Origin: Prado023 sp963788325
Lineage (GTDB): Bacteria; Actinomycetota; Actinomycetes; S36-B12; CAIYMF01
NCBI GenBank assembly: GCA_963788325.1
Contig: CAWBGJ010000015.1
Span: forward strand, 124,001-188,000
Direction: 5' to 3'
DNA: 64,000 bases
The position numbers and the translations under genes were made by a program. The notes below the pieces were generated by a model that was not told the DNA's origin, ran no database searches, and worked only from the letters and a program-made list of their open reading frames with translations. Positions 26,001 through 34,992 of the stretch are shown one piece after another (position 1 is the stretch's first letter; the number at the start of each line of letters is the position of its first letter).

Positions 26001-26966
26001 GTGACCCACCCCGGCGCTGCGATCCCCGACCAGCGGCCCCCGCTCGTCGTCGCCATCGTGGGTCCCACCGCGTCGGGCAAGTCCGACCTGGCAGTCGAGG
26101 TGGCCAGCCGGCTGGATGCTGAGGTGGTCAATGCCGATGCCTTCCAGCTCTACCGCGGCATGGACATCGGCACCGCCAAGACCACCGTTGAGCAGCGCCG
26201 GGGCATCACCCATCACCTCATCGACGTCCTGGACATCAGCGATGAACTCAGCGTGGCGGCCTTCCAGGAGATGGGTCGCGCCGTGCTCGCCGGCCTGGCC
26301 ACGCGCGGCGTTCCCGCCGTCGTGGTCGGGGGCTCAGGGCTGTACCTGCGCGCCCTGCTCGACGACCTGCGGTTCCCGGGCAGCGATCCCGAGATCCGCG
26401 CACGGTGGGAGGCGCGCCTGGCCCAGGAGGGCCCGCAGGCGTTGCATGCGCGCCTCGCCGAGAGCGACCCGGAGGCCGCCACCCACATCCTGCCCAGCAA
26501 CGGCCGGCGGATCGTGCGAGCCCTCGAGGTGGGGGAGCTCACAGGAGCCGGATTCGAGGCCCAGTTCCCGGCCGCCGGCCCACCGATGATCGTCCACCAG
26601 TCGTTCGGGCTCACCCTTCCCCGCGAGGCCCTGGACGCCAGGATCGCCGCTCGGGTGTCGCAGATGTTCGAGGCAGGCCTGGTCGAGGAGGTCCGGGGCC
26701 TGGCCGCGCAGGGACTGGCGCAGGCTCCCACCGCGTCCCGAGCCCTGGGTTACCCGCAGGTCCTCGACCTGCTCGCGGGCACGGTCGACCAGGCTGACGC
26801 CCTCGAGGCGATCGTGCTGGCCACCCGGCGCTACGCCCGAAGGCAGCAGCGATGGTTCGCCCGGGACCCGCGGACCATCTGGATCGCCGGCGTGGACCCT
26901 GCGTCGTCCACAGCTTCGCTCATCGCCGATCAGGTCACTGCTGGTGGCCGTACCCTTGGGCCATGA
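26001..26966 (+). CDS. miaA: tRNA dimethylallyltransferase MiaA
   Basis: 321 aa from GTG 26001. P-loop IVGPTASGKSD around residues 19-29, NADAFQLYRGMDIGTAK, GSGLYLRALLD and TRRYARRQQRWFARD, all family hallmarks. It transfers dimethylallyl from DMAPP to A37 of tRNAs reading codons beginning with U, making the substrate of MiaB. Its stop overlaps the dapF ATG, and a dapF promoter hexamer lies within its final codons. Confidence 0.95.
   Translation: MTHPGAAIPDQRPPLVVAIVGPTASGKSDLAVEVASRLDAEVVNADAFQLYRGMDIGTAKTTVEQRRGITHHLIDVLDISDELSVAAFQEMGRAVLAGLATRGVPAVVVGGSGLYLRALLDDLRFPGSDPEIRARWEARLAQEGPQALHARLAESDPEAATHILPSNGRRIVRALEVGELTGAGFEAQFPAAGPPMIVHQSFGLTLPREALDARIAARVSQMFEAGLVEEVRGLAAQGLAQAPTASRALGYPQVLDLLAGTVDQADALEAIVLATRRYARRQQRWFARDPRTIWIAGVDPASSTASLIADQVTAGGRTLGP
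26951..26956 (+). promoter_or_regulatory. Internal -10 hexamer of a putative leaderless promoter (dapF)
   Basis: TACCCT inside the end of miaA, exactly 6 nt before ATG 26963. It would allow dapF-hflX transcription independent of miaB-miaA. Confidence 0.45.
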
Positions 26967-27826
26967 GTTCGGGCATCAGCTTCCAGAAGGGGCACGGCAC
27001 GGGCAACGACTTCGTCGTGCTGCCCGACCTGGCCGACGCCCTGTCGGTGACGCCGGCACGAGTGCGTGCCCTGTGCGACCGGCACACCGGGATCGGCGCC
27101 GATGGGGTCCTGGTCGTGCGGCGCACGGCCAACGACCCGCAGGTCGCTGACCAGGCCGAGCGCGCCACCTTCTTCATGGACTACCGCAACGCAGACGGCA
27201 GCGTGGCCGCGATGTGCGGCAACGGTGCCCGTGTGTTCGCTGCTCATCTGATCCAGGCTGGCTTGGCCCGCGTCGATGAGACCCTGCACATCGCCACCCG
27301 GGGCGGCACGCGCATGGTGCTGGTCGCCGGTGACGGCACGATCACCGTGGACATGGGTCCGGCCACCCTGCTCGATCGCGACGACATCGAGGTGGTCGTG
27401 CCCGCCTCCGGGGAGCCCGCCGCCGCTGTCGGCGTCCTCATGCCCAACCCGCACGCTGTCACGTGGGTGGCCGACCTCTCCGAGGCCGGTGCCCTGGACA
27501 CCGCACCCCTCGTCACGCCCGCACAGGCCTACCCCGACGGCGTCAACGTCGAGTTCGTCGTCCCCCTGGCCGATGACCACCTCCAGATGCGCGTATTCGA
27601 GCGGGGGGTGGGGGAGACCCGCAGCTGCGGCACGGGAGCGTGCGCGGCCGCTGTGGCCACCCTCGACCGTGCGGGCCACGCACCGATGGGGCAACGGGTC
27701 CGCGTCGACGTGCCAGGCGGCACGGTCGGGGTCTCCTGGACCGCGGAGCGCTGCGTGCTCGATGGCCCCGCGGTGATCGTCGCGCAGGGCCAGATCGACG
27801 CCGACTGGTGGGCCGCCCATGACTGA
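26963..27826 (+). CDS. dapF: Diaminopimelate epimerase DapF
   Basis: 287 aa from ATG 26963 (MSSGISFQKGHGTGNDF). The two catalytic cysteines are C85 (AMCGNGARVFA) and C222 (SCGTGACAAA). It converts LL- to meso-diaminopimelate for peptidoglycan cross-linking and lysine, completing the pathway begun by DapA. It overlaps hflX by 8 nt, so the two are coupled. Confidence 0.95.
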   Translation: MSSGISFQKGHGTGNDFVVLPDLADALSVTPARVRALCDRHTGIGADGVLVVRRTANDPQVADQAERATFFMDYRNADGSVAAMCGNGARVFAAHLIQAGLARVDETLHIATRGGTRMVLVAGDGTITVDMGPATLLDRDDIEVVVPASGEPAAAVGVLMPNPHAVTWVADLSEAGALDTAPLVTPAQAYPDGVNVEFVVPLADDHLQMRVFERGVGETRSCGTGACAAAVATLDRAGHAPMGQRVRVDVPGGTVGVSWTAERCVLDGPAVIVAQGQIDADWWAAHD

Positions 27827-29207
27827 GACCCCGGACCTGCTCGATCGCCAGGCACTGCGCCGGGTCCCGGGCCTGAGCACCGAGCTCGAGGACGTCACCG
27901 AGGTCGAGTACCGCCAGGTCCGACTCGAGCGCGTGGTTCTGGTGGGGGTATGGAACTCCGGGACGCTGGCAGACGCCGAACGTTCACTGGCTGAGCTGGC
28001 CCGGCTGGCCGAGACCGCCGGCTCGGTGGTCTGCGACGGGCTGATCCAGCGCCGCGACAAGCCCGATCCCGCCACCTACATCGGGGCCGGCAAGGTGACC
28101 GAGCTGCGCGAGGTGGTCTCCATGGTGGCCGCCGACACGGTCATCTGCGACGGCGAGCTCACTCCCGGCCAGCTGCGCCGGCTCGAGGAGTTGGTCAAGG
28201 TCAAGGTGGTCGACCGCACCTGGCTGATCCTCGACATCTTCGCCCAGCACGCGCGCAGTCGCGAGGGCAAGGCCCAGGTGTCCCTGGCACAGATGCAGTA
28301 CCTGCTCCCACGACTGCGCGGATGGGGCGAGTCGTTGTCGCGCCAGGCCGGTGGCCGGGTCGCCGGCGGCCAGGGCATCGGGTCCCGCGGCCCGGGCGAG
28401 ACCAAGATCGAGACCGACCGGCGCAGGGTGCGCGAATCCATCTCTCGACTGCGCCGCGAGATCAAGCACATGGCCACCGCCCGCAGGACGATGCGCGCGG
28501 GTCGGAACTCGAGCCAGACCCCCTCAGTGGTCCTCGCCGGCTACACGAACTCGGGCAAGTCGAGTCTGCTCAACCGGATGACCGGCGCGGGCGTGCTGGT
28601 CGAGGACGCCCTGTTCGCGACACTGGACCCGACCGTGCGGCGCGCCAGCACCCCGACCGGCCGGGTGTTCACCCTCGCCGACACCGTCGGGTTCGTCCGG
28701 CACCTGCCCCACCAACTGGTCGAGGCGTTCCGCTCCACGCTCGAGGAGGTGTCCGATGCCGACCTGATCCTGCACGTGGTCGACGGGTCCGACGACTTCC
28801 CCGAGGGACAGGTCTCAGCGGTCCGGGAGGTCCTTGCCGAGATCGGGGCCAGCGGCGTGCCCGAACTGCTCGTGATCAACAAGTCCGACCTCGCCGACCC
28901 GCTGGTGGTGGGGCGACTGCGCGCTCGCGAGCCGCACTCCCTGGTGGTGTCCGCGGCAACCGGGGAGGGCATCGCGGAGCTGCTGGCCGCGCTGGACCTC
29001 GAGCTGCCGATCCCCAGCGAGCAGGTCGACGTGCTGGTCCCCTTCGATCGCGGTGAGCTCGTGGCCCGGGTGCACGAGGAGGGCCACGAGGTGGCCATCG
29101 AGTACACCCATGAGGGCTCCCGGATCCGCGCGGTGGTCGGCGAGCGGCTGGCCGCCGAACTCCTCGAGGCCGCGGTGGAACCGGTCGCCGAGGCCGAACC
29201 TCAGTGA
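27819..29207 (+). CDS. hflX: GTPase HflX
   Basis: 462 aa. An N-terminal HflX-specific domain (YIGAGKVTELREVV, ILDIFAQHARSREGKAQVSL) and glycine-rich GGQGIGSRGPGETKIETDRR precede the G domain: G1 GYTNSGKSS near residue 242, G3 DTVGFVRHLPH, G4 NKSD. It is a ribosome-associated GTPase that splits stalled 70S ribosomes under stress. The upstream overlap with dapF and downstream GTGA overlap with the helicase gene indicate one operon. Confidence 0.95.
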   Translation: MTETPDLLDRQALRRVPGLSTELEDVTEVEYRQVRLERVVLVGVWNSGTLADAERSLAELARLAETAGSVVCDGLIQRRDKPDPATYIGAGKVTELREVVSMVAADTVICDGELTPGQLRRLEELVKVKVVDRTWLILDIFAQHARSREGKAQVSLAQMQYLLPRLRGWGESLSRQAGGRVAGGQGIGSRGPGETKIETDRRRVRESISRLRREIKHMATARRTMRAGRNSSQTPSVVLAGYTNSGKSSLLNRMTGAGVLVEDALFATLDPTVRRASTPTGRVFTLADTVGFVRHLPHQLVEAFRSTLEEVSDADLILHVVDGSDDFPEGQVSAVREVLAEIGASGVPELLVINKSDLADPLVVGRLRAREPHSLVVSAATGEGIAELLAALDLELPIPSEQVDVLVPFDRGELVARVHEEGHEVAIEYTHEGSRIRAVVGERLAAELLEAAVEPVAEAEPQ

Positions 29208-31282
29208 CCCGCCAGGACGAGGCGCCCGACCCCGACGCGACCCCGGAGCCCGGGCCGGAGGCCGACCCCGAGGCCAACCCACCGGGGGCCGACCCCACGG
29301 ACGAGGACCCGCCGGGCGACGAGTCGGCGGACATAGCTGACCTGCTCAGCCTGGCCGTCACCGAACTCGGCGGTCAGCCGCGCGAAGGCCAGGCGAGCAT
29401 GGCCCAGATCATCGACACGTGCTTCGAGTCCGGAGAGGGCGCTGTACTCGTCCAGGCCGGCACCGGCACCGGCAAGTCGCTGGCCTACCTGGTACCCGCC
29501 GTCCGGTTCGCGAAGCTCACCGACGAGCCAGTGGTGATCGCCACGGCCACCCTGGCCCTGCAGCGCCAGCTCGTGGACAAGGACCTCCCGGTGGTGGCCC
29601 GAGCACTGGCCCCGGCCCTGGGCGACGTCGAGTTCGCGGTGCTCAAGGGCCGCAGCAACTACCTATGCCTGGATCGCCTGCACCGCGGATCACCCGATCC
29701 CCAGGAGGCTGCGCTGTTCGACACACCGACGACCCGCCTGGGCCGCCAGGCCGCGAAGCTGCGCCGCTGGGCCGAGGTGACCACCACCGGTGACCGCGAC
29801 GACCTCGACGCGCCCGTCGACGGTCGGGTGTGGTCCGGGCTGTCGGTCTCTGCCCGTGAGTGTCCCGGGGCCACCCAGTGCGCCTACGGGCAGGAGTGCT
29901 TCGCCGAGGCGGCGCGCGCGCGGGCCCGTGCGGCGGACCTGATCGTCACCAACCACGCGCTGCTGGCGATCCACGTCCAGGGCGACGTACCTGTCCTGCC
30001 CGAGCACGGAGCGGTCGTGGTCGACGAAGCCCACGAACTGGTGGACCGGATGACCACCGCCCTGACCAGGGAGCTGTCCGAGCCGGTGATCGAGCGGGCC
30101 GCTGGCCGGGCGCGCAAGTTCCTCACCCCCGACCTCGTCGACCCCCTGCTCGACGCCGCGGGCTACCTCAACGACCTGCTCACCGCGCTCCCCGAGGGCC
30201 GCCTGCGCACACTGCCCGAGGAGCTCGTGGTGGCCCTGACCGCCCTGCGCGACGCGGGCCACGCGGCGCTGGGCGGCCTGCGCGGGGACAGCTCGGACGC
30301 ACCCGACGCCGCGGCAGACCGGACTACCGCACGCGCGGGGCTGGCGGGCGTCCATGAGATCGCCGCGGAGGCGCTGCTGCTGAGCACCACGTCGGTGGCG
30401 TGGGTGAGCGGGCGCACTGGGGCGCAGCCGTCGCTGCACATCGCACCCATCTCGGTGCGCGCGCTTCTGGAGAGCAACCTCTTCGCGGGGCGGCCGGTCG
30501 CACTGACCAGCGCGACCCTGTCGATCGGTGGATCGTTCGACCCCCTGGCGCAGAACCTGGGCTGCCCCCCGGGCTGGGCGGGCATCGATGTCGGGTCCCC
30601 CTTCGACCATGCTCGCCAGGGGATGCTCTACTGCGGCGCGCACCTGCCACGGCCGGGCCGGGAGGGCATCAGCCAGGAGGCGCTCGAGCAGATCGCTGAC
30701 CTCATCGATGCCGCGGGCGGACGCACCCTCGCCCTGTTCTCGTCCTGGCGTTCGGTCGAGCGCGCCGAGGAGGTCCTGACCCGCCGGTTCCAGGGCCGCG
30801 AGGACCGACCTTTGATCGTCACCCGGCGCGGCGACGCGGTCGCGGGCCTGGTCCGGCAGTTCGCCGACGAGCCGCGCGCCTCGCTGCTGGGCACGTTGTC
30901 GCTGTGGCAGGGCGTCGATGTGCCCGGCCCCTCCTGCACACTGGTGATCATCGACCGGATCCCGTTCCCCCGGCCCGATGACCCGGTGGTCTCGGCACGT
31001 CAGGAACTGGTCGACGCGGCCGGCGGCAGCGGGTTCGCCGCGGTATCTGTGCCGCGCGCCGCGCTGATGCTCGCGCAGGGCGCCGGGCGGCTCATCCGCA
31101 CAGGCCAGGACCGCGGTGTCGTGGCAGTCCTCGACTCCCGGCTGGCGACCACGGGGTACGGGACCCGGCTGCGCCAGAGCATGCCCCCGCTGTGGTGGAC
31201 CGTCGACCTGCCCACCGTCCTGGGCGCACTCAGTCGCCTGGATGAGAGCCTGACGAGCACCGACGCCCACGCCGCTAGCTGA
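29204..31282 (+). CDS. DinG/XPD-family iron-sulfur DNA helicase
   Basis: 692 aa from GTG 29204. After an acidic Pro/Asp-rich N terminus (residues 1-45), Walker A GTGTGKS is near residue 86 and the DEAH box (VVVDEAHELVDR) near 273. Cysteines in NYLCLD, ECPGATQCAYGQECF fit the four-Cys 4Fe-4S site between them. Motif VI is AQGAGRLIRTGQDRG. Family members are 5'-3' helicases acting on replication-repair intermediates. It ends the miaB-to-dinG run and converges on the peroxiredoxin gene. Confidence 0.9.
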   Translation: MTRQDEAPDPDATPEPGPEADPEANPPGADPTDEDPPGDESADIADLLSLAVTELGGQPREGQASMAQIIDTCFESGEGAVLVQAGTGTGKSLAYLVPAVRFAKLTDEPVVIATATLALQRQLVDKDLPVVARALAPALGDVEFAVLKGRSNYLCLDRLHRGSPDPQEAALFDTPTTRLGRQAAKLRRWAEVTTTGDRDDLDAPVDGRVWSGLSVSARECPGATQCAYGQECFAEAARARARAADLIVTNHALLAIHVQGDVPVLPEHGAVVVDEAHELVDRMTTALTRELSEPVIERAAGRARKFLTPDLVDPLLDAAGYLNDLLTALPEGRLRTLPEELVVALTALRDAGHAALGGLRGDSSDAPDAAADRTTARAGLAGVHEIAAEALLLSTTSVAWVSGRTGAQPSLHIAPISVRALLESNLFAGRPVALTSATLSIGGSFDPLAQNLGCPPGWAGIDVGSPFDHARQGMLYCGAHLPRPGREGISQEALEQIADLIDAAGGRTLALFSSWRSVERAEEVLTRRFQGREDRPLIVTRRGDAVAGLVRQFADEPRASLLGTLSLWQGVDVPGPSCTLVIIDRIPFPRPDDPVVSARQELVDAAGGSGFAAVSVPRAALMLAQGAGRLIRTGQDRGVVAVLDSRLATTGYGTRLRQSMPPLWWTVDLPTVLGALSRLDESLTSTDAHAAS

Positions 31283-31338
31283 GGTGCTGGGCGCCGGTGC
31301 TCACGGGTACGACCGTCACGCGCGCACGGTGCCCACCA

Positions 31339-32067
31339 TCACGGCGCCTGCAGGGCCACGTCGATCTGCTCGATGCTGATCTCCTTGGTGCAGAAGAACC
31401 AGTCCACGCAGGTCACACCCTCCTCGGCGCCCTCCATCCGGTCCTTGGCCACGCCGCAGGATCCCGGCGGGGGCACGATCACCGGATCGCCGGGCCGCCA
31501 GTCGGCCGGGGTCGCGATCGAGAACGCATCAGCCACCTGCAGAGCCTTGACCACGCGCAGCAGCTCGTCGAAGTTGCGCCCGAGGCTCAGCGGGTAGTAG
31601 ATGATCGTGCGGATGATTCCCTTGGGGTCGATCACGAAGACGGCGCGAACTGCCTTCGTGGTGTCCTCCCCGGGCATGATCATCCCGTAGAGCCGCGCTA
31701 CGTTCATCGAGATGTCCTCGATGAGCGGGAAGGTCACCTCCACATCCGACATGCCGCGGTAGGCGATCTTCTCCTTGATCGTCCGCAGCCATGCGATGTG
31801 GCTGAACAGCCCGTCGACCGACAGGCCCACGAGCGCGGTGTTCAGGGCCGTGAACTCATCCTCGAGGGTCGCGAAGGTCATGAACTCGGTGGTGCACACG
31901 GGGGTGAAGTCGGCCGGGTGGCTGAACAGGATGACCCAACGTCCCGCGTAGTCCGACGGGAAGTTGATCTCGCCCTGGGTGGTGACGGCTGTGAACGCCG
32001 GAGCGGCGTCACCGATGCGCGGCATGCTCGGGGCGGCGGTGGTGGGTGCGGGGATCGTCTCGGTCAT
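31339..32067 (-). CDS. Peroxiredoxin, Prx6-type with extra C-terminal cysteines
   Basis: 242 aa from ATG 32067 with GAGGAG upstream. The peroxidatic cysteine is C58 in HPADFTPVCTTEF. Unlike plain 1-Cys enzymes it has a tail with three more cysteines (PPGSCGVAKDRM, TCVDWFFCTKE), the arrangement of thermophilic archaeal-type Prx6 homologues where a C-terminal Cys can resolve the sulfenate. It reduces hydrogen peroxide and alkyl peroxides in the cytoplasm. A -10-like TAGGAT on the minus strand lies near 32126-32131. Monocistronic. Confidence 0.9.
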   Translation of the reverse strand: MTETIPAPTTAAPSMPRIGDAAPAFTAVTTQGEINFPSDYAGRWVILFSHPADFTPVCTTEFMTFATLEDEFTALNTALVGLSVDGLFSHIAWLRTIKEKIAYRGMSDVEVTFPLIEDISMNVARLYGMIMPGEDTTKAVRAVFVIDPKGIIRTIIYYPLSLGRNFDELLRVVKALQVADAFSIATPADWRPGDPVIVPPPGSCGVAKDRMEGAEEGVTCVDWFFCTKEISIEQIDVALQAP

Positions 32068-32198
32068 GGGTCTCCTCGATCGGTTCAGGAGGCCGCGGAT
32101 GCCCGTCGGCCTCGACGGACACCATTGATCCTAGGCCCGCCCCAGGCCCACCCGACGGCCGGGGTGGGTAACCCCCCGGGGTATCCGTGCCGTCGCGC

Positions 32199-33578
32199 TC
32201 AGACCCCGTTGATCGCCGGGATCCTGGCCATCCGGATCGCGTGCACCATGGCGGCGTGATCGACCTCGGCCTGGTCTGCGTAACTCATGGCCCACGAGGC
32301 GATCGCGGTGTCGAACTTGGCGCTGCCGCCGAGGTAGGCGTTGAGCGCCAGCCGGTCACCGGACCGGGCGTGCGCCCGTGCCAAGGTCCAGCCACAGGCG
32401 TGCAGGTACCCCGTGAGCCCGGCCACCTCGAGCACGGACAGGTCGGGGGAGAACTTCATGTCACGCAACTGTCGGACGTAGGTGTCGTGCACCAGGTTGT
32501 GAGCGTCGGTGGCCGAGGTCCAGCCGATGAAGATGTCGGTGGCTGCCTGCATCAAGCGCTGGCCGGCGACCACCCGGGCTCCATGGTGGTCGAACTCCGA
32601 GGCCCCTGTGTAGGGCTCGAGGACCGACGCGGTGGCCTCCTTGAACTGCAGCACGAGGGGATCCGTGCCGTCGACACCCTGCAGCAGCAGGACATAGCAG
32701 CGGGTACCCACACTGCCCACACCCACCACCTTGCGGGCGATGTCCACCACCTCGAACTGGTCGAGCAGCGCCACCCGGTCGCTGACCAGGGTGGCGCGGT
32801 AGGCCGCGATGGCATCCAGGCCGAGCAGCTCGGCCTGCTCCGGGCCGACCCGCATGAGCAACGGGGGGTCCTCGACGAACCGGCGCTGGCCGTCAACGAC
32901 CTCGGTCAGCTTGGCCATCGCCTGCAGGTTGGTCCGCTTGCGCGCCCCGGCGATCGAGCGCTCCACCCGGGCCAGGGCTGCCTCAGGGTTCACACTCCTG
33001 GCCAGCTGGCCGAGGCTGGACATGTCGAGCCTCGAGTACCAGACATCCAGCGTTCCCATGCCCGCGAACTGGCGCATGGCCTCGCGGTAGGACTGGGCGC
33101 AGGCAGCGGCCATGTCCCGCTGGACTGAGGTGCTCCAGCCGTTGGACCGGGCAGTGAGCACCGCCGAGGCAGCCAGCCGCTTGACGTCCCATTCGAACGG
33201 CCCAGGATGGGTCTCGTCGAAGTCGTTGAGGTCGAACAGCAGGGTCCGCTCGGGCGAGGCGAACATGCCGAAGTTCGCCACATGCGCGTCGCCGCAGAGC
33301 TGGACCTGCAGACCGGTGTTGGGCTGGCTTGCGAGGTCGGCGGCCATCACGACCGCCGAGCCGCGATAGAACGCGAAGGCCGACGTGCTCATCCGCCCGT
33401 GCCGGATCGGCACGAGGTTCTGCAACCGTGCCCTGGACTGCGCGACCAGCAGTTCGACGGGGTCCGCACGCCCCACGGGGGACTCCCAGTGCCCCAGCGA
33501 CTGCCGTGGCACCGCCTTGCGCGCCGCCTGCCCGTTCTCGAGCCGTGTGCGTGGTGCCAGGTTCGCGGGGATGGACAC
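32199..33578 (-). CDS. DUF2252 protein
   Basis: 459 aa from GTG 33578. Family motifs GDAHVANFGMF, LFDLNDFDETHPGPFEWDVKRL and VGVGSVGTRCYVLLLQG are present. The pattern recalls aminoglycoside-phosphotransferase/kinase-like folds (catalytic-loop-like GDAH and DLNDFD), but no reaction is established for the family. It stands between the peroxiredoxin gene and lexA, all on the minus strand, with 32 bp to the lexA stop. Not known to be SOS-regulated. Confidence 0.88.
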   Translation of the reverse strand: MSIPANLAPRTRLENGQAARKAVPRQSLGHWESPVGRADPVELLVAQSRARLQNLVPIRHGRMSTSAFAFYRGSAVVMAADLASQPNTGLQVQLCGDAHVANFGMFASPERTLLFDLNDFDETHPGPFEWDVKRLAASAVLTARSNGWSTSVQRDMAAACAQSYREAMRQFAGMGTLDVWYSRLDMSSLGQLARSVNPEAALARVERSIAGARKRTNLQAMAKLTEVVDGQRRFVEDPPLLMRVGPEQAELLGLDAIAAYRATLVSDRVALLDQFEVVDIARKVVGVGSVGTRCYVLLLQGVDGTDPLVLQFKEATASVLEPYTGASEFDHHGARVVAGQRLMQAATDIFIGWTSATDAHNLVHDTYVRQLRDMKFSPDLSVLEVAGLTGYLHACGWTLARAHARSGDRLALNAYLGGSAKFDTAIASWAMSYADQAEVDHAAMVHAIRMARIPAINGV

Positions 33579-33610
33579 ACCCGCACTCTAGAGCAGTGCG
33601 AGGAGCGTAG

Positions 33611-34282
33611 TCAGACCCGGCGAAGCACGGCCACCACGGTGCCCATGATCACGGCATGGTCACCGTTGATCGGCTCGAAGGCGGGGTTGTGCGGCATCAG
33701 CCAGGTGTGCCCATCCCGCTGGCGCAGGGTCTTGACGGTGGCCTCGTCCTCGAGCAGCGCTGCGACGATGGTTCCGTTGTCCGCCGCCTGTCCTGACCTG
33801 ACCACGACGTAGTCGCCGTCGCAGATCGCCGCGTCGACCATCGAATCGCCCTTCACCCGCAAGAGGAAGAGGTCACCGTCACCCACCAGTTCGCGCGGAA
33901 GCGGGAACACCGTCTCGACTGCCTGCTCGGCCAGGATCGGCCCACCGGCAGCGATCTGGCCCACCAGGGGCACCATGACCGGCCGGGGGGCCGCGTCACC
34001 GAGACCGGTGGGGTCGCCCAGTACGGCGTCGGGGTCCAGGACCTCCATGGCGCGGGGCTTGTTCGGATCCCGGCGCAGGAACCCCTTGGCCTCGAGCACC
34101 TTCAACTGGTGGGCGACGCTGGAGGGGGAGTTCAGGCCGACCGCCTCGCCGATCTCCCGCACGCTGGGTGGGTAGCCGCGCGACTCGACGCTGCGTCGGA
34201 TCACATCAAGCACTGTGCGCTGACGCACCGTCAGCCCGCTGTCGTCAGCAGGGGAGTCGGGCAGCGGATGAATCGTGGCCAT
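33611..34282 (-). CDS. lexA: SOS repressor LexA
   Basis: 223 aa from ATG 34282 with GGAGG upstream (a longer reading to 34354 is rejected). The N-terminal winged HTH has RGYPPSVREIGEAVGLNSPS. The self-cleavage site is A112-G113 (QIAAGGPILA), with the catalytic dyad S147 (VKGDSM) and K184 (EATVKTL). RecA filaments trigger cleavage, derepressing recA, lexA itself and the divergent LysM gene. The -35 of its own promoter overlaps an SOS box. Confidence 0.97.
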   Translation of the reverse strand: MATIHPLPDSPADDSGLTVRQRTVLDVIRRSVESRGYPPSVREIGEAVGLNSPSSVAHQLKVLEAKGFLRRDPNKPRAMEVLDPDAVLGDPTGLGDAAPRPVMVPLVGQIAAGGPILAEQAVETVFPLPRELVGDGDLFLLRVKGDSMVDAAICDGDYVVVRSGQAADNGTIVAALLEDEATVKTLRQRDGHTWLMPHNPAFEPINGDHAVIMGTVVAVLRRV

Positions 34283-34383
34283 GGTGCCTCCAGTTCGGTC
34301 CCACGTGGGTCGCCATCTGGCGATGTCAGACCCCTGCGCGAGCCTTGCTCGCAAGCGATCCGTGTTCTGCGATCACTGGGGCA

Positions 34384-34424
34384 ACGGTATCGCTACCACC
34401 GAGATTGTTCAAACATTTGTTCGA
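34384..34424 (-). promoter_or_regulatory. lexA promoter and SOS box
   Basis: On the minus strand, -35 TTGAAC (34407-34412), 17-bp spacer and -10 TACCGT (34384-34389). The SOS box TCAAACATTTGTTCGA at 34409-34424 overlaps the -35, so LexA would repress its own gene. The same box is positioned to control the divergent LysM gene. Confidence 0.8.
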
Positions 34425-34431
34425 TTTGGCC

Positions 34432-34476
34432 TTGAGCGTGTCGGCCACAGGTGATAGAACTAGCACAAGCGTTCGA
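34432..34476 (+). promoter_or_regulatory. LysM-gene promoter with a second, half-degenerate SOS box
   Basis: Possible -35 TTGAGC (34432-34437), 17-bp spacer, -10 TAGAAC (34455-34460), directly followed by TAGCACAAGCGTTCGA (34461-34476), which has a perfect right SOS half-site and a 4/6 left half-site. With the box at 34409-34424, LexA could bracket the promoter. Confidence 0.5.
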
Positions 34477-34535
34477 ACGAACACCAGTACGAAGATGGCG
34501 ACACCTTCGTCGATCGCCACGAGGAGGAGGCCCCG

Positions 34536-34904
34536 ATGTCCACGTACAGCCCCGCAACGATCTGGCAGCCGACCCAGCACGTCGACCTTCCGGAGTTCCA
34601 CCTGACCCGTCGAGGCCGCCTCGCGCGCACGATCGCACTTCTGGGCCTGCTCGCGGTGCTCGTCTGGCTCACCCTCGACATCGTGAGCAGTGGTCGGGCG
34701 CTGGCCGACTCCGCACCGCCCGTCGTCACCATCACGACCGCGACCGCGGTGGTGGAGCAGGGGGATTCGCTCTGGGCGATCGCCCAGGCAGTTGCCCCGG
34801 GCGCTGACCCGCGCCTGGTCGTCGAGGAGATTCGCGACCTCAATGGGCTGCGTTCGAACCTCATCCAGCCCGGGCAGGTCCTCCTGGTCCCCTCCCTGCC
34901 CTGA
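34536..34904 (+). CDS. LysM-domain membrane protein, probable SOS-induced cell-division inhibitor (YneA/DivS/Rv2719c-like)
   Basis: 122 aa from ATG 34536 with GGAGG upstream. Residues 1-28 are cytoplasmic and basic at the end (RRGRLAR), followed by one membrane helix (TIALLGLLAVLVWLTLDIV, ~31-50) and a C-terminal LysM module (VVEQGDSLWAIAQAV, LNGLRSNLIQPGQVLLVP, ~70-120). Size, topology and divergence from lexA match the SOS-induced division suppressors YneA (Bacillus), DivS (Corynebacterium) and Rv2719c (Mycobacterium). It would delay septation during DNA damage, acting at the membrane/cell wall. Function is inferred from position and architecture. Confidence 0.85.
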   Translation: MSTYSPATIWQPTQHVDLPEFHLTRRGRLARTIALLGLLAVLVWLTLDIVSSGRALADSAPPVVTITTATAVVEQGDSLWAIAQAVAPGADPRLVVEEIRDLNGLRSNLIQPGQVLLVPSLP

Positions 34905-34933
34905 CGCCGTAGGAAACTCGTCGGGCGACATGC

Positions 34934-34992
34934 TTGCGTCCTTGTGGCGTGGGGGCTACGGTTCACCACATCTAGTAGTTACACCGGTGTAA
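34934..34992 (+). promoter_or_regulatory. nrdR-nrdJ promoter, NrdR-type box and a 14-bp palindrome
   Basis: -35 TTGCGT (34934-34939), 17-bp spacer, -10 TACGGT (34957-34962). TCACCACATCTAGTAG at 34963-34978 matches the NrdR box core (C.A.AT.T.G) right over the expected start site. A perfect palindrome TTACACCGGTGTAA follows at 34979-34992. Downstream, to 35100, are TCATCCACAGGT (34994-35005) and related CCACAGG/CCCCAGG copies. Confidence 0.65.

Noticed and set aside
31283..31338. Hairpin between the DinG-like and peroxiredoxin genes
   Set aside because: The arms (GGGCGCCGGTGC and GCACGGTGCCC) pair imperfectly with a long loop.
32150..32198. Terminator after DUF2252 (GGGTAACCCCCCGGGGTATCC)
   Set aside because: The inverted repeat is imperfect and short; not strong enough to list.
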